A DNA stretch of 64,000 bases from JBAVVD01 sp049697115 (GTDB lineage Bacteria; Acidobacteriota; Aminicenantia; Aminicenantales; UBA4085): contig JBAVVD010000095.1 of the NCBI GenBank assembly GCA_049697115.1, positions 1-64,000 of the forward strand. Direction: 5' to 3'. Position 1 is the first letter of the stretch. Each line of letters starts with the position of its first letter. The notes beneath the pieces were generated by a model. It was given only the letters and a program-made list of their open reading frames with translations. It was not told where the DNA came from and ran no database searches. The position numbers and the translations under genes are program-made. Positions 34,208 to 42,396 of this stretch are shown piece after piece.

Positions 34208-35365
34208 GTGCAAGCACTATTGAATGATTACAGGCGCTTCCTTGGGGCCTTTTGTATTGCTATGACGATAGGGCTTCTTTTTGTGGGTCTTTGGCCCTTT
34301 GCCTTTTCTCCCAAGAATAGGGCTTATTGGTTTTCCGATGGAAAGGGCCTGTATTTTGATGGGAAGAAGAGGCACTGGAAGCTTTCGGTCGGAGGCATCG
34401 CCTATTCACCTTCTCTAATAAGCTCATTGCAAATTCCACCGACGGAAAAGGGCTCATTCACCATCGCGATTCATCTTCAGCCGGCGGAGGAAGTGACTGG
34501 AGGAGTCCCCCAGATTCTTTCTTTGGTGGAGAAATCGGGACATGAAGTGCTGCATCTGGGCCAATGGAAGCAATCCCTGATTGTGCGATGGTTCAGCTCC
34601 GAACAAGGGGGGAGAAGGAAGTTGCGAGAAATAGGCGTCGGCGGGGCGCTATTAAAAGAGAAAGCCCGATGGCTGACAATTGCGTCGGATCAAGCGGGCA
34701 CGACCATCTATGTGGACGGTGAAGTAGCGAAGCGTTTTCAAGGGACAGCGTTGCTGGCTAAAGGAAGCTCAATCAGAGGCTATTATGTTGTGTTAGGCAA
34801 TTCGCCGGAGGCGAAGAGCCCCTGGACGGGCACTATCATGGCTTTGGCCCTGTACGAACGGTCTTTAAGTGAAGGGAAAGTTTTTGAGAGTTGGAAACGA
34901 TCAAAAGAGAGTTTCAATGATTCGAATATCGCTCATGATGGATTGATATCGGCTTTTAATTTTAAAGAAGGGGAGGGGACGCGTGTTTCTGACCTTTCCG
35001 GAAATGGAAACGCCATCGTGGTTCCGGCGCGTATTGCTTTCAAGAGCAGGATGCTCGAGTGGCCTGATAAAAGGTTCCGATCCAGCGCTTCGATGGTGGA
35101 AGACATGGTCGCTAATGTTTTTGGGTTTGTGCCTTTTGGGTTTGTCTTTTTATTGTGGCTCAGGGGTACAAAGCGATGGAATCGCAGGCGTTCTTATCTA
35201 TTTGTCATTCTGATAGGAGGATTGATCGGCCTGGGGATCGAGATGGCGCAGGCTTTCATCCCAGCCCGCGATTCGTCTCTGGCTGATGTCATCTGCAACA
35301 CGGTGGGCACTATGCTGGGTGTCATGGGCTTTCATTTCTTCTGCGGTTCCAAATGGGGGCAATAA
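34208..35365 (+). CDS. LamG-domain VanZ-family membrane protein
   Basis: 385 residues. An N-terminal helix (FCIAMTIGLLFVGLWPF, about 15-32) leads to an extracytoplasmic LamG/concanavalin-like jelly roll (about 55-270: GSFTIAIHLQP, RWLTIASDQAGTTIYVDGEVAKRF, WTGTIMALALYERSLS, GLISAFNFKEGEGTRVSDLSG). The C-terminal VanZ membrane domain has NVFGFVPFGFVFLLWL, GGLIGLGIEMAQAFIPARDSSLADVICNT split across helices. VanZ domains act at the envelope (teicoplanin resistance, exosortase-like loci), and LamG binds glycans or proteins. The fusion suggests a polysaccharide- or cell-wall-linked role. The start is GTG with no clear RBS. An ATG at 34261 is the alternative. Confidence 0.82.
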   Translation: MQALLNDYRRFLGAFCIAMTIGLLFVGLWPFAFSPKNRAYWFSDGKGLYFDGKKRHWKLSVGGIAYSPSLISSLQIPPTEKGSFTIAIHLQPAEEVTGGVPQILSLVEKSGHEVLHLGQWKQSLIVRWFSSEQGGRRKLREIGVGGALLKEKARWLTIASDQAGTTIYVDGEVAKRFQGTALLAKGSSIRGYYVVLGNSPEAKSPWTGTIMALALYERSLSEGKVFESWKRSKESFNDSNIAHDGLISAFNFKEGEGTRVSDLSGNGNAIVVPARIAFKSRMLEWPDKRFRSSASMVEDMVANVFGFVPFGFVFLLWLRGTKRWNRRRSYLFVILIGGLIGLGIEMAQAFIPARDSSLADVICNTVGTMLGVMGFHFFCGSKWGQ

Positions 35366-35436
35366 TAGTTGTCGTACGCTCTTATAAAATCCATTTCCGG
35401 CCTCTTTAACTCAGCCATTGCATGACGGAGGATAAT

Positions 35437-36191
35437 ATGAATAAACGCATCGCGTGCATCCTGTTTTTACTTATAGCGGCGATCCCCACGAAAAAGTGGA
35501 CCTCGCTTTCATCGCCGAGGGCTACGCGGCCGAGGATAAAGATAAGTTCAAAACCGACACGGACCGGTTCGCGGGATATCTCTTCGGTATCGAACCCTAT
35601 AAAAGCGCCCGGGACAAGTTCAACGTCTATGGCGTATTACGTCCGTCCCCGGAACGGGCGATGGACGAGCCGCGCCAGGGCGTTTACAAGAAAACCGTCC
35701 TCAATGCCTCGTTCAACGCTTTCGACCTCGACCGTTATATGCTCATTGAGAAAGACCACCGGCTGCACGAGATCACAGCCCGGGTGCCGTACGACGCCAT
35801 CATCGTCCTCGTCAACAGCAAGCGCTACGGAGGAGGGAGCATTGGCTTCGATTACTGCGTGACCACGGTCGACCATGCCTCAAGCCGACGGGTCTTCGTT
35901 CACGAGCTCGGCCATTCCTTCGCCGGTTTGGCCGATGAGTACTATGCCTCGGAGGTCGCCTACAACGATTTCTATCCCAAGGGGGAACACCCATTCAATC
36001 CCATGAAGGAATTTGAGAGTCACGAACCGGGGAATAAAAAAGATGATCCAATCGGCTTTGAAGCCGCTATTAGAGGCTTATTCAGGGGCTTCGATGGTCT
36101 AGAAAGATTGAGTAAATTTGATAGATATCCAAATCTGACGGTATATCCATTAGCCGTTTTTCGCGATATTTATCCAAAAGGAAAGGTCTAA
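35437..36191 (+). pseudogene. M64 (IgA-peptidase-like) metalloprotease, disrupted
   Basis: A good RBS (GGAGG) and ATG at 35437 start a signal peptide (NKRIACILFLLIAA). The catalytic domain, however, continues in another frame (GTG at 35454 onward: SGDPHEKVDLAFIAEGYAAED), so a deletion with frameshift removed the propeptide. The zinc site is intact: VFVHELGHSFAGLADEYY gives HExxH and the downstream Glu. After YNDFYPKG the sequence no longer resembles the family and runs into about 60 unrelated residues, so the 3' end is also replaced. Peptidase activity and export are both doubtful. The frame from 35454 could still be translated as a cytoplasmic 245-residue protein. Confidence 0.75.
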
Positions 36192-36203
36192 CAACAGCAT
36201 CAA

Positions 36204-36234
36204 CCTGACGCGGATTAGCCGCATCAGGTTTTTT
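36204..36234 (+). terminator. Rho-independent terminator
   Basis: CCTGACGCGG-ATTAG-CCGCATCAGG followed by TTTTTT: a 10-bp stem with one G-T pair, 5-nt loop and good U-tract, 12 nt after the stop of the broken peptidase gene. Confidence 0.85.
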
Positions 36235-36298
36235 GGCATCGGTGATTGCTCGCGCAGGTTATGCAAATCGTTAGAAGGCTGAAAGAGAAGTCTCAGTT

Positions 36299-36964
36299 AT
36301 GGACCAAAACATCGAACATACAGAGTTAATAAATAAACGCAAATGGGACTTAAGAGCAGCCACATTCAGCCAAAAGCGCTTTGATTACTTTCGCTGGATG
36401 CAGAAGAGGGCCATACGACTCATCGACTTAAGACCCGGCATCCATTTCCTCGACATTGGTTGCGGTACGGGGTGGGCTGTGCGTTACGTTGCCAGCCTTC
36501 TGCGGTATGAGGGTGAGTTCTACGGCATCGATATTTCCAAAGCCATGATTGAAATAGCTCGGGTTCAATCTCATAACTTTAGGAACGTGCATTTTTATGG
36601 GGCTAATGCCGAGCAGCTTCCTCTCGATAGCGAATATGTTGACTGCGCCATTTGCACCAATTCTTTTCATCACTATTTGAATCCATCTAAAGCCTTGGCC
36701 GAGATTCACCGCGTCCTGGCAGCAGACAGCCGCATACATATCATGGATTTGACCACTGATGATTTTCTCATGAGATTCATTGACGACCTGTTCAGAAAGA
36801 AAGAGCGCGAACACGTTAAGTTCTATGGCAGTAAGGGATACCAGGATATGTTTGAGGCGGCACAGCTAAAATACCTAGGCAGTAAATTGCTTGTGTACCC
36901 CATTAAAGTCCACATAGCAAAGAAACAATCGCCAACGTTGGTTCAACCTCAGCCGAGATATTAG
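36299..36964 (+). CDS. Class I SAM-dependent methyltransferase
   Basis: 221 residues with the Methyltransf_11/UbiE-like fold. Motif I is FLDIGCGTGWAVRYVA (about 50), the acidic end of strand 2 is YGIDISKAMIEIARVQ, motif II is AEQLPLDSEYVDCAICTNSFHHYLN and post-motif III is EIHRVLAADSRIHIMD. A specific substrate cannot be inferred. It stands alone between a terminator and an unrelated gene. No polysaccharide gene is adjacent. Length and integrity are normal. Confidence 0.88.
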   Translation: MDQNIEHTELINKRKWDLRAATFSQKRFDYFRWMQKRAIRLIDLRPGIHFLDIGCGTGWAVRYVASLLRYEGEFYGIDISKAMIEIARVQSHNFRNVHFYGANAEQLPLDSEYVDCAICTNSFHHYLNPSKALAEIHRVLAADSRIHIMDLTTDDFLMRFIDDLFRKKEREHVKFYGSKGYQDMFEAAQLKYLGSKLLVYPIKVHIAKKQSPTLVQPQPRY

Positions 36965-37201
36965 GCTCGTCTACACCCTCAGAAGTGACAATGATGCCGA
37001 AAACGCTCTTTCGAGGGTGCCGCCGACTGGCTTCGTCTCGATGCGCTCGGCTCGCCTGCAGGTGAACCGCACTGTTCACCGAGAGAGAAAACTCAAAGCT
37101 ATTTGATTATTCAGGTGAAATATATTTGATTTTGGCCAAATGTTCCATTAGTATTAAAATTCCTTTTTCATGGCCTGAAAAAAAACGTGAGGAGGAATTC
37201 C

Positions 37202-38368
37202 ATGGAAAAGTTCATTTTTCTCGATAATGCCGCCACTTCCTTTCCAAAACCAGAAGAAGTCTATACATATATGGATCAATTTTATCGAAAATATGGAGTC
37301 AATCCGGGACGATCCGGATACGATATGTGCCTGGAAGTCGGAGAAATGGTGGAAGACACCCGGAAGATGCTGACGCGATTCTTTAACGGGAATGATCCCA
37401 ACCGGCTTTGTTTCTCTTACAATTCGACGGACGCCCTGAATCTCATCATTTTTGGAGTTCTCCAGCCCGGAGACCACGCCATCACAACCACTCTGGATCA
37501 TAATTCTGTCCTGAGACCTCTTTACCATTTGGAGAAATTCAACGGCGTGGAAGTCGACCACATCCCTTTCAACGGCCAGGGATTTGTCGATCCGGACGAC
37601 TTCCCCAAAAAATTCAAAAAAAACACAAAGCTTGTCATTATCAACCACGCTTCCAACGTAGTCGGCACGGTTCAACCCATCAAAGAAATCGGCCGGTACT
37701 GTCGGGAGCGAGGAATTATTTTTGCGATCGATGCCTCTCAATCATCAGGAAAAATTCCGATTGACATCGAAGAAGATTATATCGACATCCTGGCGTTCAC
37801 CGGTCACAAATCCCTTCTTGGCCCTACGGGAATTGGAGGCCTTTATGTGAGAGAAGGCATTGAAATCAGGCATACTCGAGCCGGAGGCACAGGTGTCCGC
37901 TCCGCGGTCCGGACTCATCTTGAGGAGTATCCTTACCGGCTCGAATACGGAACGCTGAATGTCCTGGGTGTGGCGGGGCTTCATGCCGGCTTGAAATGGA
38001 TAGAAAACAAGGGTCTCACTGAAATCCATGCCTTGGAGATGAAGCTCCATATGCGGCTCGTCAGCGGGCTGAAAGAGATTGAGAATGTGACACTCTACTG
38101 TCAGGAAGACCTCCGTGACCATATCAGCGTGATGTGCTTCAATATCAATTGATTAGAAGCCCGCGATACGGGCACTCTGCTCGATGTGGATTACTCTATT
38201 GCCAGTCGGACCGGCCTCCACTGCGCCCCTCTCATTCATGAGCAACTGGGGACGGATAAAATTCACGGCACCGTCAGATTTGGAGTGGGGCCGTTCAATA
38301 CGGAAGAAGACATTTTCTCGGCCATCCAGGCTGTCAGGGAAATTGCCACTCTCAAATCGAAAAGTTAA
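37202..38368 (+). pseudogene. Class-V aminotransferase / cysteine-desulfurase-like, in-frame TGA
   Basis: Full-length PLP enzyme (about 388 codons) of the SufS/Csd-like type. FIFLDNAATSFPKPEEV opens the protein, and TTLDHNSVLRPLY, then NHASNVVGT and the PLP lysine in FTGHKSLLGPTGIGG follow. The sequence is interrupted by TGA at 38150-38152 between CFNIN and LEARDTGTLLDVDYSIASRTG. The frame then continues without error through the catalytic-Cys loop (TGLHCAPLIHE) to TAA at 38366-38368. Family members usually have Gly at the interrupted position, so one GGA-to-TGA change would explain it. AGGAGG precedes the ATG with 6-nt spacing. If truncated at 38152 the product lacks the catalytic loop. Confidence 0.88.
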
Positions 38369-38387
38369 GTTAATCCTCGCTATTGAC

Positions 38388-38708
38388 CTAGACACACCCA
38401 TCCGGTTTGGGAAGCCCGGCGACTTTACAAGCTCCTTTGGCCGGGCCTGAAGGGAAAAGGTTATAGATATATTTCAAGGCAAAGCCCGTTGTCTGACAGA
38501 TTTTTCTGACAATTGGCGCGAGGTCCTTTTCCAGATAATAATTTCTGATGTAATGGATAACGGCCCAATGGTCTTCAGTGAGCTGGTCGATACTCTCTTC
38601 CAGCCGTGCCAGGACCTCCGCGACATCTTTATTCCATTCTTCCGGACGGACTAAAAATCCCTCTGCGTTAATCTCAATCTTTTTATCTTTGACATCAATC
38701 TCCGGCAT
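38388..38708 (-). CDS. dsrC: DsrC/TusE-family sulfur carrier protein
   Basis: 106-residue sulfur-relay protein. The C-terminal arm AKGACKVAGLPKPDGCV carries two cysteines ten residues apart. The last is penultimate and the other is the partner that forms the trisulfide in true DsrC (TusE keeps only the last). EINAEGFLVRPEEWNKDVAEVLA, and LTEDHWAVIHYIRNYY, match the family. In dissimilatory sulfur metabolism DsrC passes sulfur between DsrAB and DsrMKJOP, but none of these genes is in the window. It is convergent with the interrupted desulfurase-like gene, which is itself a sulfur-transfer type enzyme. AGAGGA precedes the ATG. Confidence 0.92.
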   Translation of the reverse strand: MPEIDVKDKKIEINAEGFLVRPEEWNKDVAEVLARLEESIDQLTEDHWAVIHYIRNYYLEKDLAPIVRKICQTTGFALKYIYNLFPSGPAKGACKVAGLPKPDGCV

Positions 38709-39061
38709 AGTTTTTCCTCTCTATGATGCAACTATAAGTTTTAACTTATATCACAGTGGGCGCTCCAAGGGCCAGTTATTTTCAGATTCCGTAAGCCAAC
38801 TCATTAAAAATATAAGATCATTCGGCCAGGGGAATGTAGTGAAGAAGGTCGTAGGAAGGCGGAACATAAGCATCACTCAATAGGTGACCTTAGAGTTCCT
38901 GTGTATTCTCAACCAAATCCACCCGTCCCCCTGGGTTTTCGAACACACAGGAACTCTCCAGGTCCCAAATGAATTTCTATCTGGTCTCTCCCATGAAGCA
39001 TTAATGTCATTCCGGTAAAAATGTTATAATGCGGAGAGATTAAAAGTGGAGGTTTTTTCTG
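38709..39061. other. Divergent intergenic region with long inverted repeat and -10 box
   Basis: Between dsrC (minus) and the next plus-strand gene. It contains a perfect 13-bp inverted repeat, AGAGTTCCTGTGT (38892-38904) with ACACAGGAACTCT (38945-38957), 40-nt loop. It also contains an extended -10 element TGTTATAAT (39022-39030) about 30 nt ahead of the 39062 gene, whose GGAGG RBS is clear. No good -35 is present. No ORF. Confidence 0.5.
39022..39030 (+). promoter_or_regulatory. Extended -10 promoter element
   Basis: TGTTATAAT is an exact TGnTATAAT extended -10, 32 nt before the ATG at 39062. The -35 region is poor, as expected of extended -10 promoters. Confidence 0.5.
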
Positions 39062-39811
39062 ATGAAAAAAATATGGACCTGGCGGCTATCAATGTTTCTG
39101 ATCCTCATCTCCGCTTCCTTTCTTGTCTATACCCTTCACTATTCCATCTTCCATGACCTGCATCACATTTTTATCTATCTCATCGGTGATATCGGATTTC
39201 TCTTTCTGGATGTCCTTCTGGTTATTCTGCTGATTGAACGCGTCCTGGCCCAGAGAGAAAAACGGGCGATCATGAAAAAGCTGAATATGGTGATCGGCAC
39301 TTTCTTCAGCGAAGTGGGGCTGGAGTTCTTGAAGAAAATCTCTGAGTTCGTGCACAACTCGGAAAACCTCGCTCGAAGCCTCTCCATCAGCCCTCACTGG
39401 GACAAAAGAGACTTTCAAAAAGCCATGCAGGCGGCCCAAAATTTCTCCTACGAGATTCGCGTCTCTCCACCCGAACTGCTCGCCCTTCGCCAGTTCCTCC
39501 ATGAGCAAAGGCCTTTTTTGCTCCGCCTCTTGGAAAATCCGAATTTGCTCGAACACGACCGCTTCACGGACCTGCTCTGGGCCGTGTTCCATTTGGCCGA
39601 GGAACTGGACTTTCGCGGCGATCAACTGGAACACCTTCCCGAAAGCGATTCCCAGCATCTGGCCGGAGATCTCAAGCGGGCTTATTCTCAAATCACAAGC
39701 GAATGGCTGGCCTACACAATGCACCTTAAACAGAGCTATCCCTTCCTGTTTTCACTGGCCGCCCGGATTAATCCTTTCAATCTCAGGCCATCTCCGATTA
39801 TCCAGTCCTGA
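39062..39811 (+). CDS. Membrane protein of unknown function
   Basis: 249 residues, not recognised. Two N-terminal membrane helices (MFLILISASFLVYTLHY and IFIYLIGDIGFLFLDVLLVILL, residues about 10-60) are followed by a largely helical cytoplasmic domain with heptad-like segments (REKRAIMKKLNMVIGTFFSEVG, ELLALRQFLHEQRPFLLRLL, HLAGDLKRAYSQITSEWLAYT). The arrangement resembles small membrane-anchored sensor or scaffold proteins, but no catalytic motif is present. GGAGG lies 8-9 nt before the ATG and an extended -10 box upstream, so it is likely expressed. Composition matches its neighbours. No operon partner is certain: 262 nt separate it from the next gene. Confidence 0.75.
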   Translation: MKKIWTWRLSMFLILISASFLVYTLHYSIFHDLHHIFIYLIGDIGFLFLDVLLVILLIERVLAQREKRAIMKKLNMVIGTFFSEVGLEFLKKISEFVHNSENLARSLSISPHWDKRDFQKAMQAAQNFSYEIRVSPPELLALRQFLHEQRPFLLRLLENPNLLEHDRFTDLLWAVFHLAEELDFRGDQLEHLPESDSQHLAGDLKRAYSQITSEWLAYTMHLKQSYPFLFSLAARINPFNLRPSPIIQS

Positions 39812-40073
39812 AAAGCCGGAACTCTTATGCGGTGCGGAGGCCGCCACATCCGGCGTTCCAACAGGGCCGGTTGTCGGAGGATATTTTTTATCTTCCGACT
39901 CCGCTTCCCGCGCAGAAGTTCAATTTGCGGACAAAAAAGATCCATCCAAATCCGTGATATCTGAAGGGCTAGGAGTATGTGGCGAAGAAGGCCTTGCAAA
40001 AAAGATCATTTGGCAGATGGGGATGTCTCAATTATAATAGATTTTCTAATAAGATTCTTTAAAGGAGGACGCC

Positions 40074-41150
40074 TTGGTTATACGCCATCTCAAACATCTT
40101 GTTCTTGGCCTTTTCTCTTTAGCTCTGGCTTCTTCTCTGACGGCCCGACAGGCCCAGGCGCCGGCGGCGCTCTCTCTCAAGGAACTTATAGAGAAAAACA
40201 TCCAGTTTTCCGGAGGTAGGGAAAAGATTGCCCAAATCCAGAATTTCTCATTCCGAACAGGACCGGCGGCTTATACCTGCACTCCCAGAGGCCAGTTGAA
40301 GATTGTTATCGGCAGAGAACCCGTAATCACAGAAGTGATCCTAGTCAATCCGGATCAAGTGCAGCGCAACTACTTTCATGAAACGAGCGAGATCTTAGGT
40401 CTTCAGGGCGCCATCTTACAGGCCCAGGCCAGGCTTTACAGTGGACTTTTCACCCTTCTGCAATTTGAAAATGATTTGCAATATTCAGGTTTGAAAACAT
40501 TTGGCCCGGAGAAATTCCATCACCTGGAGACAAAAATCGGAGAACTCAATATCGGTTTCTATCTCCTTCCGGATAACTTTGCTCTCAAAAGAGCCGTTTT
40601 CCAGAGCGTATCCTCTGAAGGAAACAAACTGGAGATAAACTGTGACTTTGGCCCTTTTGAAGAAATCGAGGGCTTTAAAATGCCGCTCTCCTGGTTCAGC
40701 TCTCAGGTTGGAACGCGCGGTATCCTCTATGAGGTGACAGGCTTGAAATTCAATCAACCGCTGGAAGAGGATTTTTTTACTAAACTCGAAGTCCAGGTGG
40801 GCGAAGTGGAAACCGGCCCCGGCCTATTGAAAGGAAATGTCCTGGCTTTCAATACCCAGCGGAACATCCTGTCTATCTCAACAAACTGGAGAAAAAGTGA
40901 TGCAGAAAGAGCCGGCCTGAAAACCCATGACGCATTGGTCCTCAGTATCGAGGGTACGGAGACAGAGCTTGTCTTCTACGCCTCACCCAATGAACTCCCG
41001 TCACAGAGCGAAATGGCCGGAGGCGCTCAAATGATGTATTTCAACCCGCGCGGCTTGGAGACCTACGTCATTACTTTCTTTGCGACGGATTTCTCTCCAA
41101 TATCCGAAAAACTCAAATCCCTGGGGCCTATTCAAGTAAAGAAAAAATAA
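40074..41150 (+). CDS. Secreted protein of unknown function, LolA-like features
   Basis: 358 residues. A signal peptide (HLVLGLFSLALASSLTARQAQA, cleavage near residue 28) is followed by an opening (SLKELIEKNIQFSGGREKIAQIQNF) typical of secreted proteins related to outer-membrane lipoprotein-sorting (LolA/LolB-like) folds that begin with a GG-x-x-x-I helix. The remainder is predicted beta-rich, and the last part may form a PDZ-like segment (SDAERAGLKTHDALVLSIEG, about 280). TTG is the start: AAAGGAGG lies just 5 nt upstream and no ATG fits. It precedes the aldo/keto reductase by 14 nt and is probably cotranscribed with it and the MBL-fold gene. Confidence 0.72.
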   Translation: MVIRHLKHLVLGLFSLALASSLTARQAQAPAALSLKELIEKNIQFSGGREKIAQIQNFSFRTGPAAYTCTPRGQLKIVIGREPVITEVILVNPDQVQRNYFHETSEILGLQGAILQAQARLYSGLFTLLQFENDLQYSGLKTFGPEKFHHLETKIGELNIGFYLLPDNFALKRAVFQSVSSEGNKLEINCDFGPFEEIEGFKMPLSWFSSQVGTRGILYEVTGLKFNQPLEEDFFTKLEVQVGEVETGPGLLKGNVLAFNTQRNILSISTNWRKSDAERAGLKTHDALVLSIEGTETELVFYASPNELPSQSEMAGGAQMMYFNPRGLETYVITFFATDFSPISEKLKSLGPIQVKKK

Positions 41151-41164
41151 AAAAGGAGAAACAC

Positions 41165-42352
41165 ATGTCTCGATTAAATAGAAGAAACTTTATCGCCGCC
41201 TTCACATCCGGTGTTGTCGGACTGGGGCTGCCTAAAAGTATCAAAGCAGAGACAACAAAACTCGCTTCTCTCCAGAACCAGACCTCAACTCCCAGGATCC
41301 GGAAGTTCAATCTCCTCGGAACAACCGGCCTGAAGATCTCTGATGTGAGCTGCGGCGCTATATCCCTTTTTGAGCCCAATGTCCTGAGGTATGCCTATGA
41401 GTGCGGAGTAAACTATTTTGACACGGCCGAGGGCTATCTCCGGATGAAGGGCGAAGTTTACGTCAGCCAGGGATTGAAAGAGGTCAGAGACAAGGTCATC
41501 ATCACCACCAAACATCCTTATGACTTCGACCAAAAAATTGATAAGGCCTCCATCCTCCGCCGGGTGGAAGCCAGTCTCAAGCGCCTCCAGACCGATACTG
41601 TTGATATCGCCATGGTCCATAACATCTCCGACCTTTCTCCCCTCCTCCAGAGTGAGGAAATGCTTTCCGCCTACGCACAGCTCAAACAGGAAGGCAAAAT
41701 TCGCTTCACTGGATTCTCCACCCACAACCCCAAGCTCACGCTCAGGCAGGCCCTGGAAACAGACTTTGCCCAGGTCATCCTGTTTATTTACAGCCATATG
41801 GAAGGCAGGGAAATCGAGCCACTGATCAAGGCCGTCCGGCAAAAAGGAATCGGCACTGTGGCCATGAAAATTTTTGCCGGAGGCATGCAGGACAATCTCA
41901 AGGCTTTTATCAGCCCGGAAGTCAGCTATTCCCAGGCGGCCATTCGGTGGGTGATGACGAATCCGGATGTGGACTGCTGCATTCCCACCATGAGTAGCTA
42001 TTCCCATGTGGAGGAGTATGTGGCGGCCTCAGGTCAATCGCTGAAAAGAGCGGATTTAAATGCTATTGCCAGCTATAGGAAACAGGCCGGACCTCTCTAC
42101 TGCCGCGTGAGCTGCCAGAAATGCCTGCCCGCCTGCCCGCATCAGGTCGCCATCAATGAAGTCCTCCGCTATGCCATGTACTTTGAAAACTACAAGATGG
42201 AAAAGGATGCCGTCAGCCACTATGCGGATCTCGACAACAGCCGGAAACCCTTGATCTGCTCTTCCTGTTCCGGCTACTGCGAGAGCTCCTGCCCTTACGG
42301 GCTTAAAATCAAGCAGCGGCTCATCCATTCCCACGAGATTCTCACGGGATAA
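41165..42352 (+). CDS. Tat-exported aldo/keto reductase with C-terminal 4Fe-4S domain
   Basis: 395 residues. A twin-arginine signal (LNRRNFIAAFTSGVVGLGL) directs the folded protein to the periplasm. The AKR barrel follows: FNLLGTTGLKISDVSCGA, NYFDTAEGYLRMKGE with the catalytic Asp-Tyr pair, and TTKHPYD. The tail contains a ferredoxin-type cysteine set (CRVSCQKCLPACPHQV, then CSSCSGYCESSCPYG). Such AKR-ferredoxin fusions are widespread in anaerobes and lack defined substrates. Export suggests that the clusters are inserted before transport. GGAG precedes the ATG. It likely takes electrons from a periplasmic or membrane donor rather than NADPH, which is unavailable outside the cytoplasm (inference). 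Confidence 0.9.
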   Translation: MSRLNRRNFIAAFTSGVVGLGLPKSIKAETTKLASLQNQTSTPRIRKFNLLGTTGLKISDVSCGAISLFEPNVLRYAYECGVNYFDTAEGYLRMKGEVYVSQGLKEVRDKVIITTKHPYDFDQKIDKASILRRVEASLKRLQTDTVDIAMVHNISDLSPLLQSEEMLSAYAQLKQEGKIRFTGFSTHNPKLTLRQALETDFAQVILFIYSHMEGREIEPLIKAVRQKGIGTVAMKIFAGGMQDNLKAFISPEVSYSQAAIRWVMTNPDVDCCIPTMSSYSHVEEYVAASGQSLKRADLNAIASYRKQAGPLYCRVSCQKCLPACPHQVAINEVLRYAMYFENYKMEKDAVSHYADLDNSRKPLICSSCSGYCESSCPYGLKIKQRLIHSHEILTG

Positions 42353-42396
42353 ACGGCCGATGAATGGGTGGGATAGATTCTCGAGCTGGAGAAATA

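Noticed and set aside
38150..38152. Selenocysteine at the TGA of the class-V aminotransferase
   Set aside because: The interrupted position is normally Gly, not the catalytic Cys (which lies further downstream and is an ordinary TGC), so Sec insertion makes no chemical sense.
39501..40037. Plus-strand frame overlapping the end of the 39062 membrane protein and reaching 40037
   Set aside because: The first two thirds are an overlapping shadow; the last 75 codons look somewhat coding-like but lack a start, RBS or homology I can name.
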